The notes beneath the pieces are model-generated. The model saw nothing but the letters and a program-made list of their open reading frames with translations, was not told the origin of the DNA and did not search any database. From a virus: 50,980 nt of DNA. The stretch is from positions 1-50,980 of the IMG/VR virus record IMGVR_UViG_3300034023_000310. One strand, given 5' to 3'. A program made the position numbers and the translations under genes. Shown here in pieces: positions 14,699-23,555 of the stretch. How positions within the stretch are numbered: the stretch's first letter is position 1; each line of letters opens with the position of its first letter.

Positions 14699-16328
14699 TC
14701 AGGGATATAGAAATAATCCAAAACTCAAACCACCGGGCATTGAGCTCCAGTATACAAAAGAACAACTAGACGAATATATTAAATGTGCAAATGATCCCGT
14801 ATACTTTTGCAACAAATACATCAAAGTAAAGACTCTTGACAAGGGTATTATGCCCTTTGAACTTTATGATTATCAACAAAAATTTGTTAATTATATTCAT
14901 AAAAATAGATTTGTTATTTCAAAATGGCCTCGCCAGTCTGGTAAATCTACCTCTGTAATTGGTTATATCTGTCATTATATTACTTTTAACCAAAGTGTAA
15001 GCGTGGCAATTCTGGCAAACAGACTAAAGACTGCCAAAGATGAATTGTATTCAAAATTACAATTAGCCTATGAAAATTTACCACAATTCCTACAACAAGG
15101 TGTCGTGGAGTGGAATAAAACATCTTTAAAATTGGAAAATGGTTCCCGAGTAGTATGTGATGCTACCTCTTCCGGTGCAATCCGTGGTGGTTCGTTTAAC
15201 TTTCTTCTTTTGGACGAATACGCCTTCTTGCCATCTCACGTAGCAGAAGAATTCTATGCATCTACCTATCCTACCATTTCAGCAGGTACCACCACCAAGC
15301 TTGTAATAGTTTCTACCCCCAATGGAATGAACCACTTTCATAAACTTTGGGTTGATGCCAACAGGGCAGAGGGCCATAAACTAAAGAATAAATTTATTCC
15401 CATAGAAGTTAGTTGGAGAGATGTGCCGATTACATCTGGAGGAAGAAAAAGAGACGATGTTTGGGCAGCGGAACAGATTGCCAATACAAGCCCAGAGCAG
15501 TTTGAACAGGAATATGGCTGTAGTTTCTTGGGATCGTCCAATACACTGATCGCTACCTCAAAACTAAACGTTCTGGCACCAGAGGAGTTTTTGCAAGAAG
15601 ATTCTGATGGACTTAGAATATTTGAACTTCCTAAAAAAGATGAAATTTACTTTTTACAAGCCGATGTCTCTAGAGGACAAGGTTCAGACTATTCAGCATT
15701 CACCGTAATAAATGGTACTTCGGCTCCATATAAAGTAGTTGCATCATATCGAAATAATGCAGTAAGTCCTTTTAATTTTCCAAATGTAATTAAAAAAGTT
15801 GGAGAACGATATAACAATGCTTATGTCCTTGTAGAAACAAATGACATAGGTGGTCAGGTTTCTTCTATTCTTTATAATGATTTAGAATATGAAAATGTTC
15901 TTATGACCAAAATAATGGGTCGAAAAGGACAAATGTTATCACAAGGATTTGCTAATGGAAGAAGTGAAATGGGATTAAGAACAACTACCCAAACCAAAAA
16001 ATTAGGGTGTGCTATATTTAAAAGGTTAGTTGAAGAAGACAAAATTTTAATAAATGATGAAAGAATATTGGCTGAATTAATAACATTTGTTTCAAAGTCA
16101 AATACATTCAAGGCAGAAGAAGGACATAATGACGATCTGGTAATGACTTTGGTATTCTTTGCTTGGTTGACAAGACAAGAATATTTTGCAGATTTGATTG
16201 AAAGCGCAAAATTTAATTATGAAGAAGCCAAAAAGCCAGAAGATGATAATACTTTATTCATGTTAAGTGAAGAATCTATGGAAGATGATGAATTTTCTGA
16301 TGGAAATGTCGTTTGGAAGAAGGTATAA
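14679..16328 (+). CDS. 17: Terminase large subunit gp17
   Basis: A 549-residue packaging motor and headful nuclease. The N-terminal ATPase has the Walker A-type RQSGKS at residues 85-90 and Walker B LLLDEYAF with Asp179/Glu180, then the STPNG coupling motif. The C-terminal RNase H-like nuclease shows the acidic triad contexts FLQADVSRGQGSDY, VLVETNDIGG and GHNDDLVM. Length is close to T4 gp17 (610). The middle of the gene (about 15160-15560) is richer in G and C than either end. Confidence 0.97.
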   Translation: MSLNKNNQGYRNNPKLKPPGIELQYTKEQLDEYIKCANDPVYFCNKYIKVKTLDKGIMPFELYDYQQKFVNYIHKNRFVISKWPRQSGKSTSVIGYICHYITFNQSVSVAILANRLKTAKDELYSKLQLAYENLPQFLQQGVVEWNKTSLKLENGSRVVCDATSSGAIRGGSFNFLLLDEYAFLPSHVAEEFYASTYPTISAGTTTKLVIVSTPNGMNHFHKLWVDANRAEGHKLKNKFIPIEVSWRDVPITSGGRKRDDVWAAEQIANTSPEQFEQEYGCSFLGSSNTLIATSKLNVLAPEEFLQEDSDGLRIFELPKKDEIYFLQADVSRGQGSDYSAFTVINGTSAPYKVVASYRNNAVSPFNFPNVIKKVGERYNNAYVLVETNDIGGQVSSILYNDLEYENVLMTKIMGRKGQMLSQGFANGRSEMGLRTTTQTKKLGCAIFKRLVEEDKILINDERILAELITFVSKSNTFKAEEGHNDDLVMTLVFFAWLTRQEYFADLIESAKFNYEEAKKPEDDNTLFMLSEESMEDDEFSDGNVVWKKV

Positions 16329-16335
16329 AAAATTA

Positions 16336-16342
16336 CTAAATA
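16336..16342 (+). promoter_or_regulatory. Late-type promoter CTAAATA before gp18
   Basis: CTAAATA lies 22 bases upstream of the gp18 ATG, with the ribosome binding site AAGGA in between. This is a leadered late promoter, unlike those of gp13 and gp25. Confidence 0.65.
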
Positions 16343-16364
16343 TTAGTGATAAAAAAGGACAATC

Positions 16365-17666
16365 ATGCCAACTCTTAGTTCTTTTACTAGCACTAATCAA
16401 TTCCGAACTGAAACAGCCTCTGATGCATTTAAGATGGATTGCGGCTATTTGACAGGTTTAACCTATTTAACCCCAACATTTAGTACTGTTGGAGCATCAA
16501 ACAATCCCGGAAATTTATTTGGTTGGCTAATTTATGCCAGAGCAATTAAGTCATCGCCAGCAATAGGTACTACCGCATCAACGTATGTGTATTATACTTC
16601 GCCATCAGCAATGGTTAATGATTTAAACAAATTAAATGGTGTTACCGGAGCTTTAATAAATCCTACAACAACTACAGGAAATAGTTTTGGATTCTTTATC
16701 TATAATGGTATAATTAATAGCGATCAAACCAGTAATCTTGGAATTACTGGTGCTGGAAGAGAATTTTTATATGCATTAGATTATCTTTCATACGGTGGTA
16801 ATCTCGTTATTGCAGGAACTACAAAAGGTTTTTTAGACTGGAAAACTGACTATAATACAGATTTTGATTTAATTATGGGTGCAACTGGTTTAGGTTTTTC
16901 TGGCGCTCAAAGATGGCTTGAAAATGAAGCACCATATACTATAGGTGTGTTTCCTAGTCTAGATGATGGCGCAGGAACAACTTTAACAAATTTTGTTTTT
17001 AATGGAACATCATTTGTCGAAGGCGCAACTGTAGCTGATCGTGTATTTTCTGTGTATGGTCAAAAAACAGTAACAAATCTCCCACTTCCATCTCTTTATA
17101 CTTCCGGTGTATTGACTTATGTTAATAATCTTAGTGCTGATGTTGCTGGTATGTTTACACGCGTTAATGCCAGAAATGAACTTTATTTAACTATTGCGGG
17201 TTCGGCTAGAGGTTTTATTTTAAATGGAGACGTAACAACCACAGTAAACTTTGCTGACACTGATCTTAAAAATATTCTTAAAAATGCTCGTGTAAACTAT
17301 TTCTTAAATTATACAACCAAATTCCTTGGTGCTGATTTAGTTGGAGCAACTGCTTCAACATCTAATCCAATAGTTGATGAAAGAATTGGCCCAGCTCAAA
17401 TGAAGGCCAAAATGAAGAGAGATATTACAAACATTGGTCTCAAATATCTCTATGAGTTAAATAACTCAACAACCCGAAATCTAGTTACTGGAGAAATAAC
17501 AAATTACTTGTTGCAATATACTACGTACTTGGATACTACAAAAACTCAAGTTATTTGCGATTCTACCAACAACAATGACAACGTATCAACACTTACAATC
17601 TTTGTAAATGTAACTCCATTGATTGGAACAACCTCGTTTACACTGAATATAACTCTAAACCAATAA
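16365..17666 (+). CDS. 18: Tail sheath protein gp18 (short)
   Basis: A 433-residue protein between gp17 and gp19, the fixed place of the contractile sheath. Supporting segments are GAGREFLYALDYLSYGG followed by LVIAGT (sheath domain helix and strand), QRWLENEAPYTIGVFPS and the C-terminal RGFILNGDVTTTVNFADTDL...ARVNYFLNY core that corresponds to the conserved sheath domain. T4 gp18 has 659 residues, so the outer protrusion domains appear reduced. Leadered, with AAGGA and a late promoter. Gene order carries much of the call because similarity is modest. Confidence 0.8.
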   Translation: MPTLSSFTSTNQFRTETASDAFKMDCGYLTGLTYLTPTFSTVGASNNPGNLFGWLIYARAIKSSPAIGTTASTYVYYTSPSAMVNDLNKLNGVTGALINPTTTTGNSFGFFIYNGIINSDQTSNLGITGAGREFLYALDYLSYGGNLVIAGTTKGFLDWKTDYNTDFDLIMGATGLGFSGAQRWLENEAPYTIGVFPSLDDGAGTTLTNFVFNGTSFVEGATVADRVFSVYGQKTVTNLPLPSLYTSGVLTYVNNLSADVAGMFTRVNARNELYLTIAGSARGFILNGDVTTTVNFADTDLKNILKNARVNYFLNYTTKFLGADLVGATASTSNPIVDERIGPAQMKAKMKRDITNIGLKYLYELNNSTTRNLVTGEITNYLLQYTTYLDTTKTQVICDSTNNNDNVSTLTIFVNVTPLIGTTSFTLNITLNQ

Positions 17667-17667
17667 T

Positions 17668-18207
17668 ATGGCATCATATAACTCATTAAACCAATTTAAA
17701 GCTGGGTTTAAGGGCGGTACTAGAGCAAACCGTTTTCGTGTTATTCCTAATTTTCCCAATACAATAAATGTTGGGAATAATAATACTACTAGATCATTTC
17801 TTATATCATCTGGATCGCTGCCAAAAGCAGATGTTGGTGTTATAGGTGTTCCATACAGAGGAAGAATGGCATATTTTGCCGGAGACCGTCAATATTCAGT
17901 ATGGCCAGTTAGAATTTATGATGATAATGATAGTGCTTTATGGAAAGCATTCAATAGTTGGAAAGAAAAATTGGATGGCCATCTTACACATAAAGTAGAA
18001 GGTAACAATTATTCTTATTCCAATTTACAAACTACTTTTTTTATAGAACAGTTAAAACCAAATGGTGAAGTATTAAGAAAAATTAAATTAAATAGATGTT
18101 GGCCAAGTGAAGTTGGTGGAATTAATTTTGACTTAGGTTCATCTGAATTTGTTACCTTTGATGTGACATTAACATTTGATTATATAGACATACTTACTGG
18201 AATCTGA
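17668..18207 (+). CDS. 19: Tail tube protein gp19 (first copy)
   Basis: A 179-residue tail tube protein. The N-terminal NQFKAGFKGGTRANRFRV motif, PYRGRMAYFAGDRQYSVWPVRIYDD loop and strand, the LWKAFNSWKEKL helix and the final FVTFDVTLTFDYIDI strand are those of gp19. It starts one base after gp18 ends and is followed by a paralogue at 18210. Confidence 0.92.
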   Translation: MASYNSLNQFKAGFKGGTRANRFRVIPNFPNTINVGNNNTTRSFLISSGSLPKADVGVIGVPYRGRMAYFAGDRQYSVWPVRIYDDNDSALWKAFNSWKEKLDGHLTHKVEGNNYSYSNLQTTFFIEQLKPNGEVLRKIKLNRCWPSEVGGINFDLGSSEFVTFDVTLTFDYIDILTGI

Positions 18208-18209
18208 CC

Positions 18210-18776
18210 ATGGCATCACTAAATGAATTTAAAGATAACTTTAAAGGTGGTACCCGCCAAAATAGATTTTTGGTAACTGGAAGTTTTCCTTCTGGGGCTG
18301 GTACAGCTTCTACAGCAGGTAATTCGAATAATGCTGGAACTGCAATTCCATTTCATATTCGATCTACCCTTATACCTACTCTACAGACAAGCACAGTTTC
18401 ATATGACTACTTTGGTAGAAAATTAAATTATCCCGGTGAAAAACTTTATTCTACGTGGTCTGTGTCGATTGTTGATGACACGGATAGTGGAGATTTGTGG
18501 AAAAAATTTCATCGGTGGCATAATTATATAAACAATCATGTTGACAATACAACAAGATATTCAGTTACGCCAAACTATAAAGTTAACTGGTATATTGAAC
18601 ATCTTGGATTGAATGAAAATGTTTTAAAGCGTTTTCGTTTAAATGGATTGTGGCCCAGAACAATAAATGAGATGTCTTTCAGCATGGCTCGTCCAAATGT
18701 GTTAAATACTTTTAACGTAGTATTTGTTTATGATACAATTTCGATTGATGGCATAACACAGAGAGACGTTTTATAA
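18210..18776 (+). CDS. Tail tube protein gp19 paralogue (second copy)
   Basis: A 188-residue protein clearly paralogous to the preceding one: both begin MAS.N.FK..FKGGTR.NRF and share a YFGRKLNYPGEKLYSTWSVSIVDD-like loop, an LWKKFHRWHNYI helix and a final FNVVFVYDTISI strand. A Ser/Thr/Ala/Gly-rich insertion follows the first strand. The tube may use two subunits, or one copy may serve a terminal ring. Confidence 0.87.
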   Translation: MASLNEFKDNFKGGTRQNRFLVTGSFPSGAGTASTAGNSNNAGTAIPFHIRSTLIPTLQTSTVSYDYFGRKLNYPGEKLYSTWSVSIVDDTDSGDLWKKFHRWHNYINNHVDNTTRYSVTPNYKVNWYIEHLGLNENVLKRFRLNGLWPRTINEMSFSMARPNVLNTFNVVFVYDTISIDGITQRDVL

Positions 18777-18789
18777 AAAGGAATTATTG

Positions 18790-20349
18790 ATGGAAATAGA
18801 TATTTTTGGATTCCAGTTTGGTAGAACAAAAGACGAACCACAGAAAAAAAGTGAAATTGTAGCACAAAATATTGCTGCTCCCGAAATCTTTGATGGAACT
18901 GTTACAGTTGAAGCTGGTGGATTTTTTGGAACTGCTTTGGACTATGCTGCCAACCTTCGTGATGAAGGTGCATCTATTATTCAATATCGCAATATGTCTA
19001 TCTATCCAGAGGTAGATAATGCTATTGATGAAATTGTTAATGCATCAATTGTACCCGGCACAGACCGCAAACCAGTAAAATTAGATCTTGTTAGTGTTCC
19101 AATTGCTGAGCCAATTAAATTAAAGATTTACAAAGAATTTGAAAGAATCATCCATCTAATGGATTTTAATGGAAAATCCTATGAAATTTTTAGAAGATGG
19201 TATATCGACTCTCGTATATTTTATAATATTGCAATCGATAAAGATCAACCAATGAATGGAATTGAAGAAATTATTCCTCTTGATCCTCTAAAGATAAAAA
19301 AAATTCGTAAAGTTGAAAAACAACAAGAACGAGTCGGAAATACTCAAGTTGGTGTAATCAAAAAGATTGAAGAGTATTACCTTTATACCAATACCGATAA
19401 AGAAACATATATGTTGACTGGACCAGGTGGTCTCCATCTGTCTCCAGATAGCATAGTTTATGTTCCATCTGGTGTTGTTGATCTCAATACAAAGAGAGTT
19501 CTTGGTTATCTACACAAAGCAATCAGACCATTGAATATGTTGAGACAACTAGAAGATTCTCTTCTAGTTTACCGTGTTGCACGTGCACCCGAACGAAGAG
19601 TGTTCTACGTTGACGTAGGACAGCTTCCTAAGCAAAAGGCTGAACAGTACGTTCGTGACATGATGAGCCGTTTCCGCACACGCCTGATCTACAATCAGAC
19701 TACTGGCGAAGTGCGTGACGAAAGAAACCATCTTTCTGTATTGGAAGATTACTGGATTCCTCGCCGTGAAGGTTCTAATGGCACACAGATTACTACTCTT
19801 CCCGGTGGTAATGCCATGTCTCAAATTGAAGACGTAGAATACTTTAAGAAGAAGTTGTATGCTTCATTGAACGTTCCTCTTAGCCGTTTGATGTCAGATC
19901 AAACTGGATTTAATATGGGCCGTTCCGTAGAAATTACCAGAGAAGAAGTCAAGTTCTATAAATTTATTGAAAGACTTCGCCATCAATTTAGCAAGTTATT
20001 CTTAGATCTATTGCGAGTCCAATTGATCCTAAAAGGTATAATGACTGAAGATGACTGGCACGAACTTCGTCCAGAAATCAAAGTAGTATTCAATACCGAC
20101 AATTATTTTTGGGATCTCAAGGAAGCAGAAATTTTGGCAGAACGCTTAAAAATGGTTCAGTTTGTTGATCCATATGTTGGAAAGTATTTCTCTTCGGAAT
20201 ATGTTCGTAGAAAAATTTTGAAACAAACTGAAGAAGAAATGCAAGAGATGAATAAAGAAATAGCAGTTGACAGACAGAGAATCCAAGCCGAGCAAATGGC
20301 ACAGATGGCTCAACAACAGGCTGCTGGCGAAGGAGAGCCACCACAATGA
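18790..20349 (+). CDS. 20: Portal vertex protein gp20
   Basis: A 519-residue portal, the dodecameric entry for DNA and site of tail attachment. Typical segments are YRNMSIYPEVDNAIDEIVNASIV near residue 65, the MDFNGKSYEIFRRWYIDSR stretch, FYVDVGQLPKQKAEQYVRDMM, NHLSVLEDYWIPRREGSNGTQITTLPGG and LSRLMSDQTGFNMGRS. It ends in a Gln/Met/Ala-rich tail. ATG 18790 is preferred over TTG 18787 because AAGGA lies at the correct distance. The region 19540-19900 is more GC-rich than the rest. Confidence 0.97.
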   Translation: MEIDIFGFQFGRTKDEPQKKSEIVAQNIAAPEIFDGTVTVEAGGFFGTALDYAANLRDEGASIIQYRNMSIYPEVDNAIDEIVNASIVPGTDRKPVKLDLVSVPIAEPIKLKIYKEFERIIHLMDFNGKSYEIFRRWYIDSRIFYNIAIDKDQPMNGIEEIIPLDPLKIKKIRKVEKQQERVGNTQVGVIKKIEEYYLYTNTDKETYMLTGPGGLHLSPDSIVYVPSGVVDLNTKRVLGYLHKAIRPLNMLRQLEDSLLVYRVARAPERRVFYVDVGQLPKQKAEQYVRDMMSRFRTRLIYNQTTGEVRDERNHLSVLEDYWIPRREGSNGTQITTLPGGNAMSQIEDVEYFKKKLYASLNVPLSRLMSDQTGFNMGRSVEITREEVKFYKFIERLRHQFSKLFLDLLRVQLILKGIMTEDDWHELRPEIKVVFNTDNYFWDLKEAEILAERLKMVQFVDPYVGKYFSSEYVRRKILKQTEEEMQEMNKEIAVDRQRIQAEQMAQMAQQQAAGEGEPPQ

Positions 20350-20774
20350 ATGAAACTAGCACCATACTTCTAAAAAAGAGTTTTGAAAGTTTAATTCAAA
20401 ATAATGATGAGGAATTCAAGAAATCCTTGAGAAGTGCTTTAAGCACAAAACTCAATGAAAATATTGAATATTTAAAAATTCATACCCAGAAGAAGTTATT
20501 TGAGCCTTCTTTCAAATTTACTCCTAAATCAGAAGAAATTAAAAATTTTGTTGAGTTTTTAGAATCATATGATCCTTCAAATCCATCAAAAATTAAATTA
20601 AAAAATGAAAGTGTTATAAATATAACAGAGAAAGAACTTAAAGATATCAAGATACTATTTGATCAACTTAGCCCAAAAAATAGAACCCTAATGGTTGAAT
20701 CTATTTTTGAAAGCAAAGCCAATCTAGATCAACATCTTGAATTTTGCCAGAAAGTAAAGGTATTACAAAAATGA
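20346..20774 (+). CDS. Putative prohead core protein (gp67/gp68-like position)
   Basis: A 142-residue charged, helical protein between portal and prohead protease, where T4 encodes the prohead core proteins gp67 and gp68. It contains LLKKSFESLIQNNDEEFKKSL, resembling the N-terminal helix of such core proteins, and no catalytic motif. It overlaps gp20 and the following small gene as ATGA. Confidence 0.65.
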   Translation: MNETSTILLKKSFESLIQNNDEEFKKSLRSALSTKLNENIEYLKIHTQKKLFEPSFKFTPKSEEIKNFVEFLESYDPSNPSKIKLKNESVINITEKELKDIKILFDQLSPKNRTLMVESIFESKANLDQHLEFCQKVKVLQK

Positions 20775-20941
20775 ATCCCAAAGTAAATGAACTAATAAAG
20801 AATATGATCGACGAGAACGTAGTTGCTTTCAAAGAGAATACCTCCAAGCTTCTCTATGAAAAGACTGGCAAAAAGATTGAAGGAATGTACGAAACTGTCG
20901 CAAAAACCATCATAAAGCCCACCAATGAAACTAATAACTGA
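20771..20941 (+). CDS. Small putative prohead core protein
   Basis: A 56-residue protein (NPKVNELIKNMIDENVVAF, then KNTSKLL-like and a KKIEGMYETVAK helix) in the gp67/gp68 slot. The ATG at 20771 overlaps the preceding stop as ATGA, which favours this start over the in-frame TTG at 20744. It overlaps gp21 by 17 bases. A core or scaffold role is inferred from position. Confidence 0.65.
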   Translation: MNPKVNELIKNMIDENVVAFKENTSKLLYEKTGKKIEGMYETVAKTIIKPTNETNN

Positions 20942-21569
20942 AATAAACGAAGATATTAAGTATATCAAAGAGAACACTGGAAACGGTGATAAGGCTTATT
21001 TCATTGAAGGTATCTTTATGCAAGCTAGCGTAAAGAACCGCAATGGTAGAGTATATCCCCAAGGCATTCTTATTAAGGAATGCAAGAGATATATTACTGA
21101 GTACGTTGATAAAGGCCGTGCTCTAGGTGAACTAAACCATCCAACTGGCCCAACTGTCAATCTTGACCGTGTTTCGCACATCGTTAAGGAACTTCATGAA
21201 GATGGCAATACCATTTACGGTAAGGCTAAGATCATGGATACCCCGATGGGCCGTATTGTAAAGAACCTAATTGAAGAAGGTGCACAACTAGGTGTATCTA
21301 CTCGTGGTATGGGTTCTTTAAAGAGTAAGAATGGTTATCAAGAAGTTCAAGAAGATTTCATGCTTGCTGCGGTTGATATCGTAGCCGATCCATCAGCTCC
21401 AAATGCTTTTGTTAATGGAATCATGGAAGGAAAAGAATGGATTCTTGAAAATGGCAGCTGGTCTGAAAAAGAATTCAACAATGCTAAAAGAATTATCAAA
21501 AGTTCTTCCAAAAGAGATTTAAACGAAAATATCGTAAAACTATTCAACGATTATTTTAGGAGTATGTAA
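20925..21569 (+). CDS. 21: Prohead core protease gp21
   Basis: A 214-residue T4-like maturation protease that cleaves scaffold and capsid proteins. Catalytic residues are recognisable: His72 in GELNHP and Ser125 in GVSTRG, with a DIVADPSAP segment at 151-159 typical of the herpes/T4 protease fold. RNGRVYP near residue 39 is also conserved. It is followed by an unknown gene overlapping its stop by one base. Confidence 0.95.
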   Translation: MKLITEINEDIKYIKENTGNGDKAYFIEGIFMQASVKNRNGRVYPQGILIKECKRYITEYVDKGRALGELNHPTGPTVNLDRVSHIVKELHEDGNTIYGKAKIMDTPMGRIVKNLIEEGAQLGVSTRGMGSLKSKNGYQEVQEDFMLAAVDIVADPSAPNAFVNGIMEGKEWILENGSWSEKEFNNAKRIIKSSSKRDLNENIVKLFNDYFRSM

Positions 21570-22414
21570 TGTCATTTGACTGCATCACCGAAGGTTCCAA
21601 AGACTATATTAAATACGTTCTTCAATTATCTGAAGAATCTATGACTGGTGTTACCTACGTAGCTCCAGGTCGTAAAAAAGAAACTAGAAAAAGACCTTCT
21701 TTTACTTTTAGTGGTGGTGCAGGTGGAAAAGGATTGGGTGGAGGAGATGATATTCAACCTGGAGATTTTCTTTCAACCGAAAAAGATGAAAAGGGAAAAA
21801 TAAAAGATCAAGGTTTGCGTGGAGGCATAATGTGGGGTAATTCTAAAATTCCAAATTCACGTACAACAAATGAGAAGGGCGAAGAACAAGACAATACCCA
21901 AGGTGGTTTAGATTATATAACCTCATTAGGTCAAGCTCAAAGTGCTTTGGATTTTGCAGACCAAATGATGCCTGCAGCCGTAAAACTGCTTTTAGCCAAA
22001 GGTCTTTTCTCTTCACAAATTAAAGCTAATCCCGGCAGTACTGCTGGCACTGCCGGCAGCAGTAATGTTTCTTTGAAAGGTGCATTAGATGCAGCACGCG
22101 GTGGGGCTAATCAAGAACAACAAATGGCTCTTTCTGGATTTGAAGCTGTAGCAGGTGATGTACTATCTCAAATAGAAAATTTGACAGGAACCACTAAGAT
22201 TGCAAATGAAAACAATCCACTTGCTCAAAAAGTAATGCAATATAGTAAAAATTTAGGAGCAATAGATCCTTATAATCCGCTATTGGGTCTAAAAATTGGT
22301 GTTGAAATGTTGGGTGGTAAGGAAGTTTTGAGACGTACAAGAGAACTTGGTGCAGTCCAAAGCGCTGGTGCGGCAAGTTCAATGGGACATCCCTCTGGTT
22401 TCAGAGGATATTAA
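21569..22414 (+). CDS. Hypothetical head-region protein between gp21 and gp22
   Basis: A 281-residue protein of unknown function in the head operon. The first part is basic and Gly-rich (KKETRKRPSFTFSGGAGGKG), the middle contains an ALDFADQMMPAAVKLLLAKG helix and the last third is Ala/Gly/Asn-rich. No catalytic pattern is visible. AGGAG precedes the start inside the end of gp21. It could be an inner-head or core protein processed by gp21. A GC-rich inverted repeat lies inside the gene at 22032-22056. Confidence 0.6.
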   Translation: MSFDCITEGSKDYIKYVLQLSEESMTGVTYVAPGRKKETRKRPSFTFSGGAGGKGLGGGDDIQPGDFLSTEKDEKGKIKDQGLRGGIMWGNSKIPNSRTTNEKGEEQDNTQGGLDYITSLGQAQSALDFADQMMPAAVKLLLAKGLFSSQIKANPGSTAGTAGSSNVSLKGALDAARGGANQEQQMALSGFEAVAGDVLSQIENLTGTTKIANENNPLAQKVMQYSKNLGAIDPYNPLLGLKIGVEMLGGKEVLRRTRELGAVQSAGAASSMGHPSGFRGY

Positions 22415-22427
22415 AAATTAAAATATA

Positions 22428-22434
22428 CTAAATA
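22428..22434 (+). promoter_or_regulatory. Late-type promoter CTAAATA before gp22
   Basis: CTAAATA lies 24 bases before the gp22 ATG, with AAGGA between them. It has the same leadered layout as gp18 and gp23. Confidence 0.65.
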
Positions 22435-22458
22435 ATTTAACCTTAAGGATTAATTGAC

Positions 22459-23508
22459 ATGAAAAAGAACAAAAAACTAAATTTATCTGAAGCTGCTGCC
22501 CAAGTAATGGGTGTTATGGACGCAACTGGTCGTTCTGATATGGACGCAAGTGGTCGTGGATCCATGATTCCCCCTCCAGTTGACACAACTGGCGTTTCTG
22601 CAATTGCAGCGTCTGCTGGTCAACCTGGCGTACCCGCAACCATGAGAGTTGCTGCTCCAGGTATGCGTGCTACTGTTGCAAAAGATGGCGAAGAAGATAC
22701 TGCCATTGATAATGATGCTCAAGAAGGCGAAGAAGGCGAAGAAGAAGAAATGCCTGTTGAGACCAACGAAGAACTAAAGGCACAATTCCGTGATGCCATC
22801 ATTTCTCTTCTTGGTGAAGATAATGTCAATAAGTCTTCTCTAGAACAACTTGAAGCAATCTTTGAGGCTGCTGTCTCTGACAGAGTTGAATCAGAAGTTG
22901 CCAAGGTTCTTGTTGAACTTGATGAGAATGCCAAAGACTATCTCTCTAATGTAACCAATTCATTGGTTGAAAAAGTTGATGACTATCTTGAGTACGTTGT
23001 TGAAGAGTGGATGACAGAGAATACTGTTGCCGTCGAACAAGGTATCAAGACCACTATTGCTGAGAATTTCATCAGTGGTCTCAAGAATCTTTTTGAGAAT
23101 CACTACATTGATGTTCCAAACGAGAAGTACAATGTTCTTGATGAACTCTATGAGCAAAACAGAAAGCTTCAAGAATCTCTCAATGAGTCCATGAAGTTTA
23201 GCATCGATCTCAAGAAAGAGATCGCACTCACCGAGTGTGCTGGAATCTTTGTTGCCGAAACCAAGAATCTTGCTGACACTCAAGTCAACAAACTACAAAA
23301 TTTGATGGAAAATATCAACTTCAACACTCCCGAAGAGTATCGTAATAAGTTGGTAGCCATCAAGGAAAACTATTTACAGGGTAATAGAGTTTCTGCACCC
23401 TCTAAGCCAGTTGATGAGGATATGACCTTCTCAAAGACTGTTTCTGCTCCAACAACACTCGTAGAAAACTATGCGAATGTAATGGGTAGATTAAATAAGA
23501 AACTATAA
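22459..23508 (+). CDS. 22: Prohead scaffolding core protein gp22
   Basis: A 349-residue scaffold between protease and capsid genes. After a short basic start (MKKNKKLNLSEAAAQVMGVMD) comes a flexible Gly/Pro/Ala region, a very acidic stretch (about residues 76-102: EDDTAIDND-like, EEGEEEEMPVET) and a long helical coiled-coil half, ending in SAPTTLVENYANVMGRLNKKL, the style of gp22 C-termini. It should be degraded by gp21 during maturation. Confidence 0.9.
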   Translation: MKKNKKLNLSEAAAQVMGVMDATGRSDMDASGRGSMIPPPVDTTGVSAIAASAGQPGVPATMRVAAPGMRATVAKDGEEDTAIDNDAQEGEEGEEEEMPVETNEELKAQFRDAIISLLGEDNVNKSSLEQLEAIFEAAVSDRVESEVAKVLVELDENAKDYLSNVTNSLVEKVDDYLEYVVEEWMTENTVAVEQGIKTTIAENFISGLKNLFENHYIDVPNEKYNVLDELYEQNRKLQESLNESMKFSIDLKKEIALTECAGIFVAETKNLADTQVNKLQNLMENINFNTPEEYRNKLVAIKENYLQGNRVSAPSKPVDEDMTFSKTVSAPTTLVENYANVMGRLNKKL

Positions 23509-23520
23509 CTTTACTAATTA

Positions 23521-23527
23521 CTAAATA
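23521..23527 (+). promoter_or_regulatory. Late-type promoter CTAAATA before gp23
   Basis: CTAAATA lies 28 bases upstream of the gp23 ATG; CAGGAG in between is the strongest Shine-Dalgarno match in the window. This fits a very highly expressed late gene. Confidence 0.7.
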
Positions 23528-23555
23528 ATTTTAACTCACAGGAGAATTTACTAAA

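Noticed and set aside
22032-22056. GC-rich inverted repeat as a terminator
   Set aside because: It is inside a coding frame, in phase with a Gly/Ser/Thr/Ala stretch, and has no following T-run.
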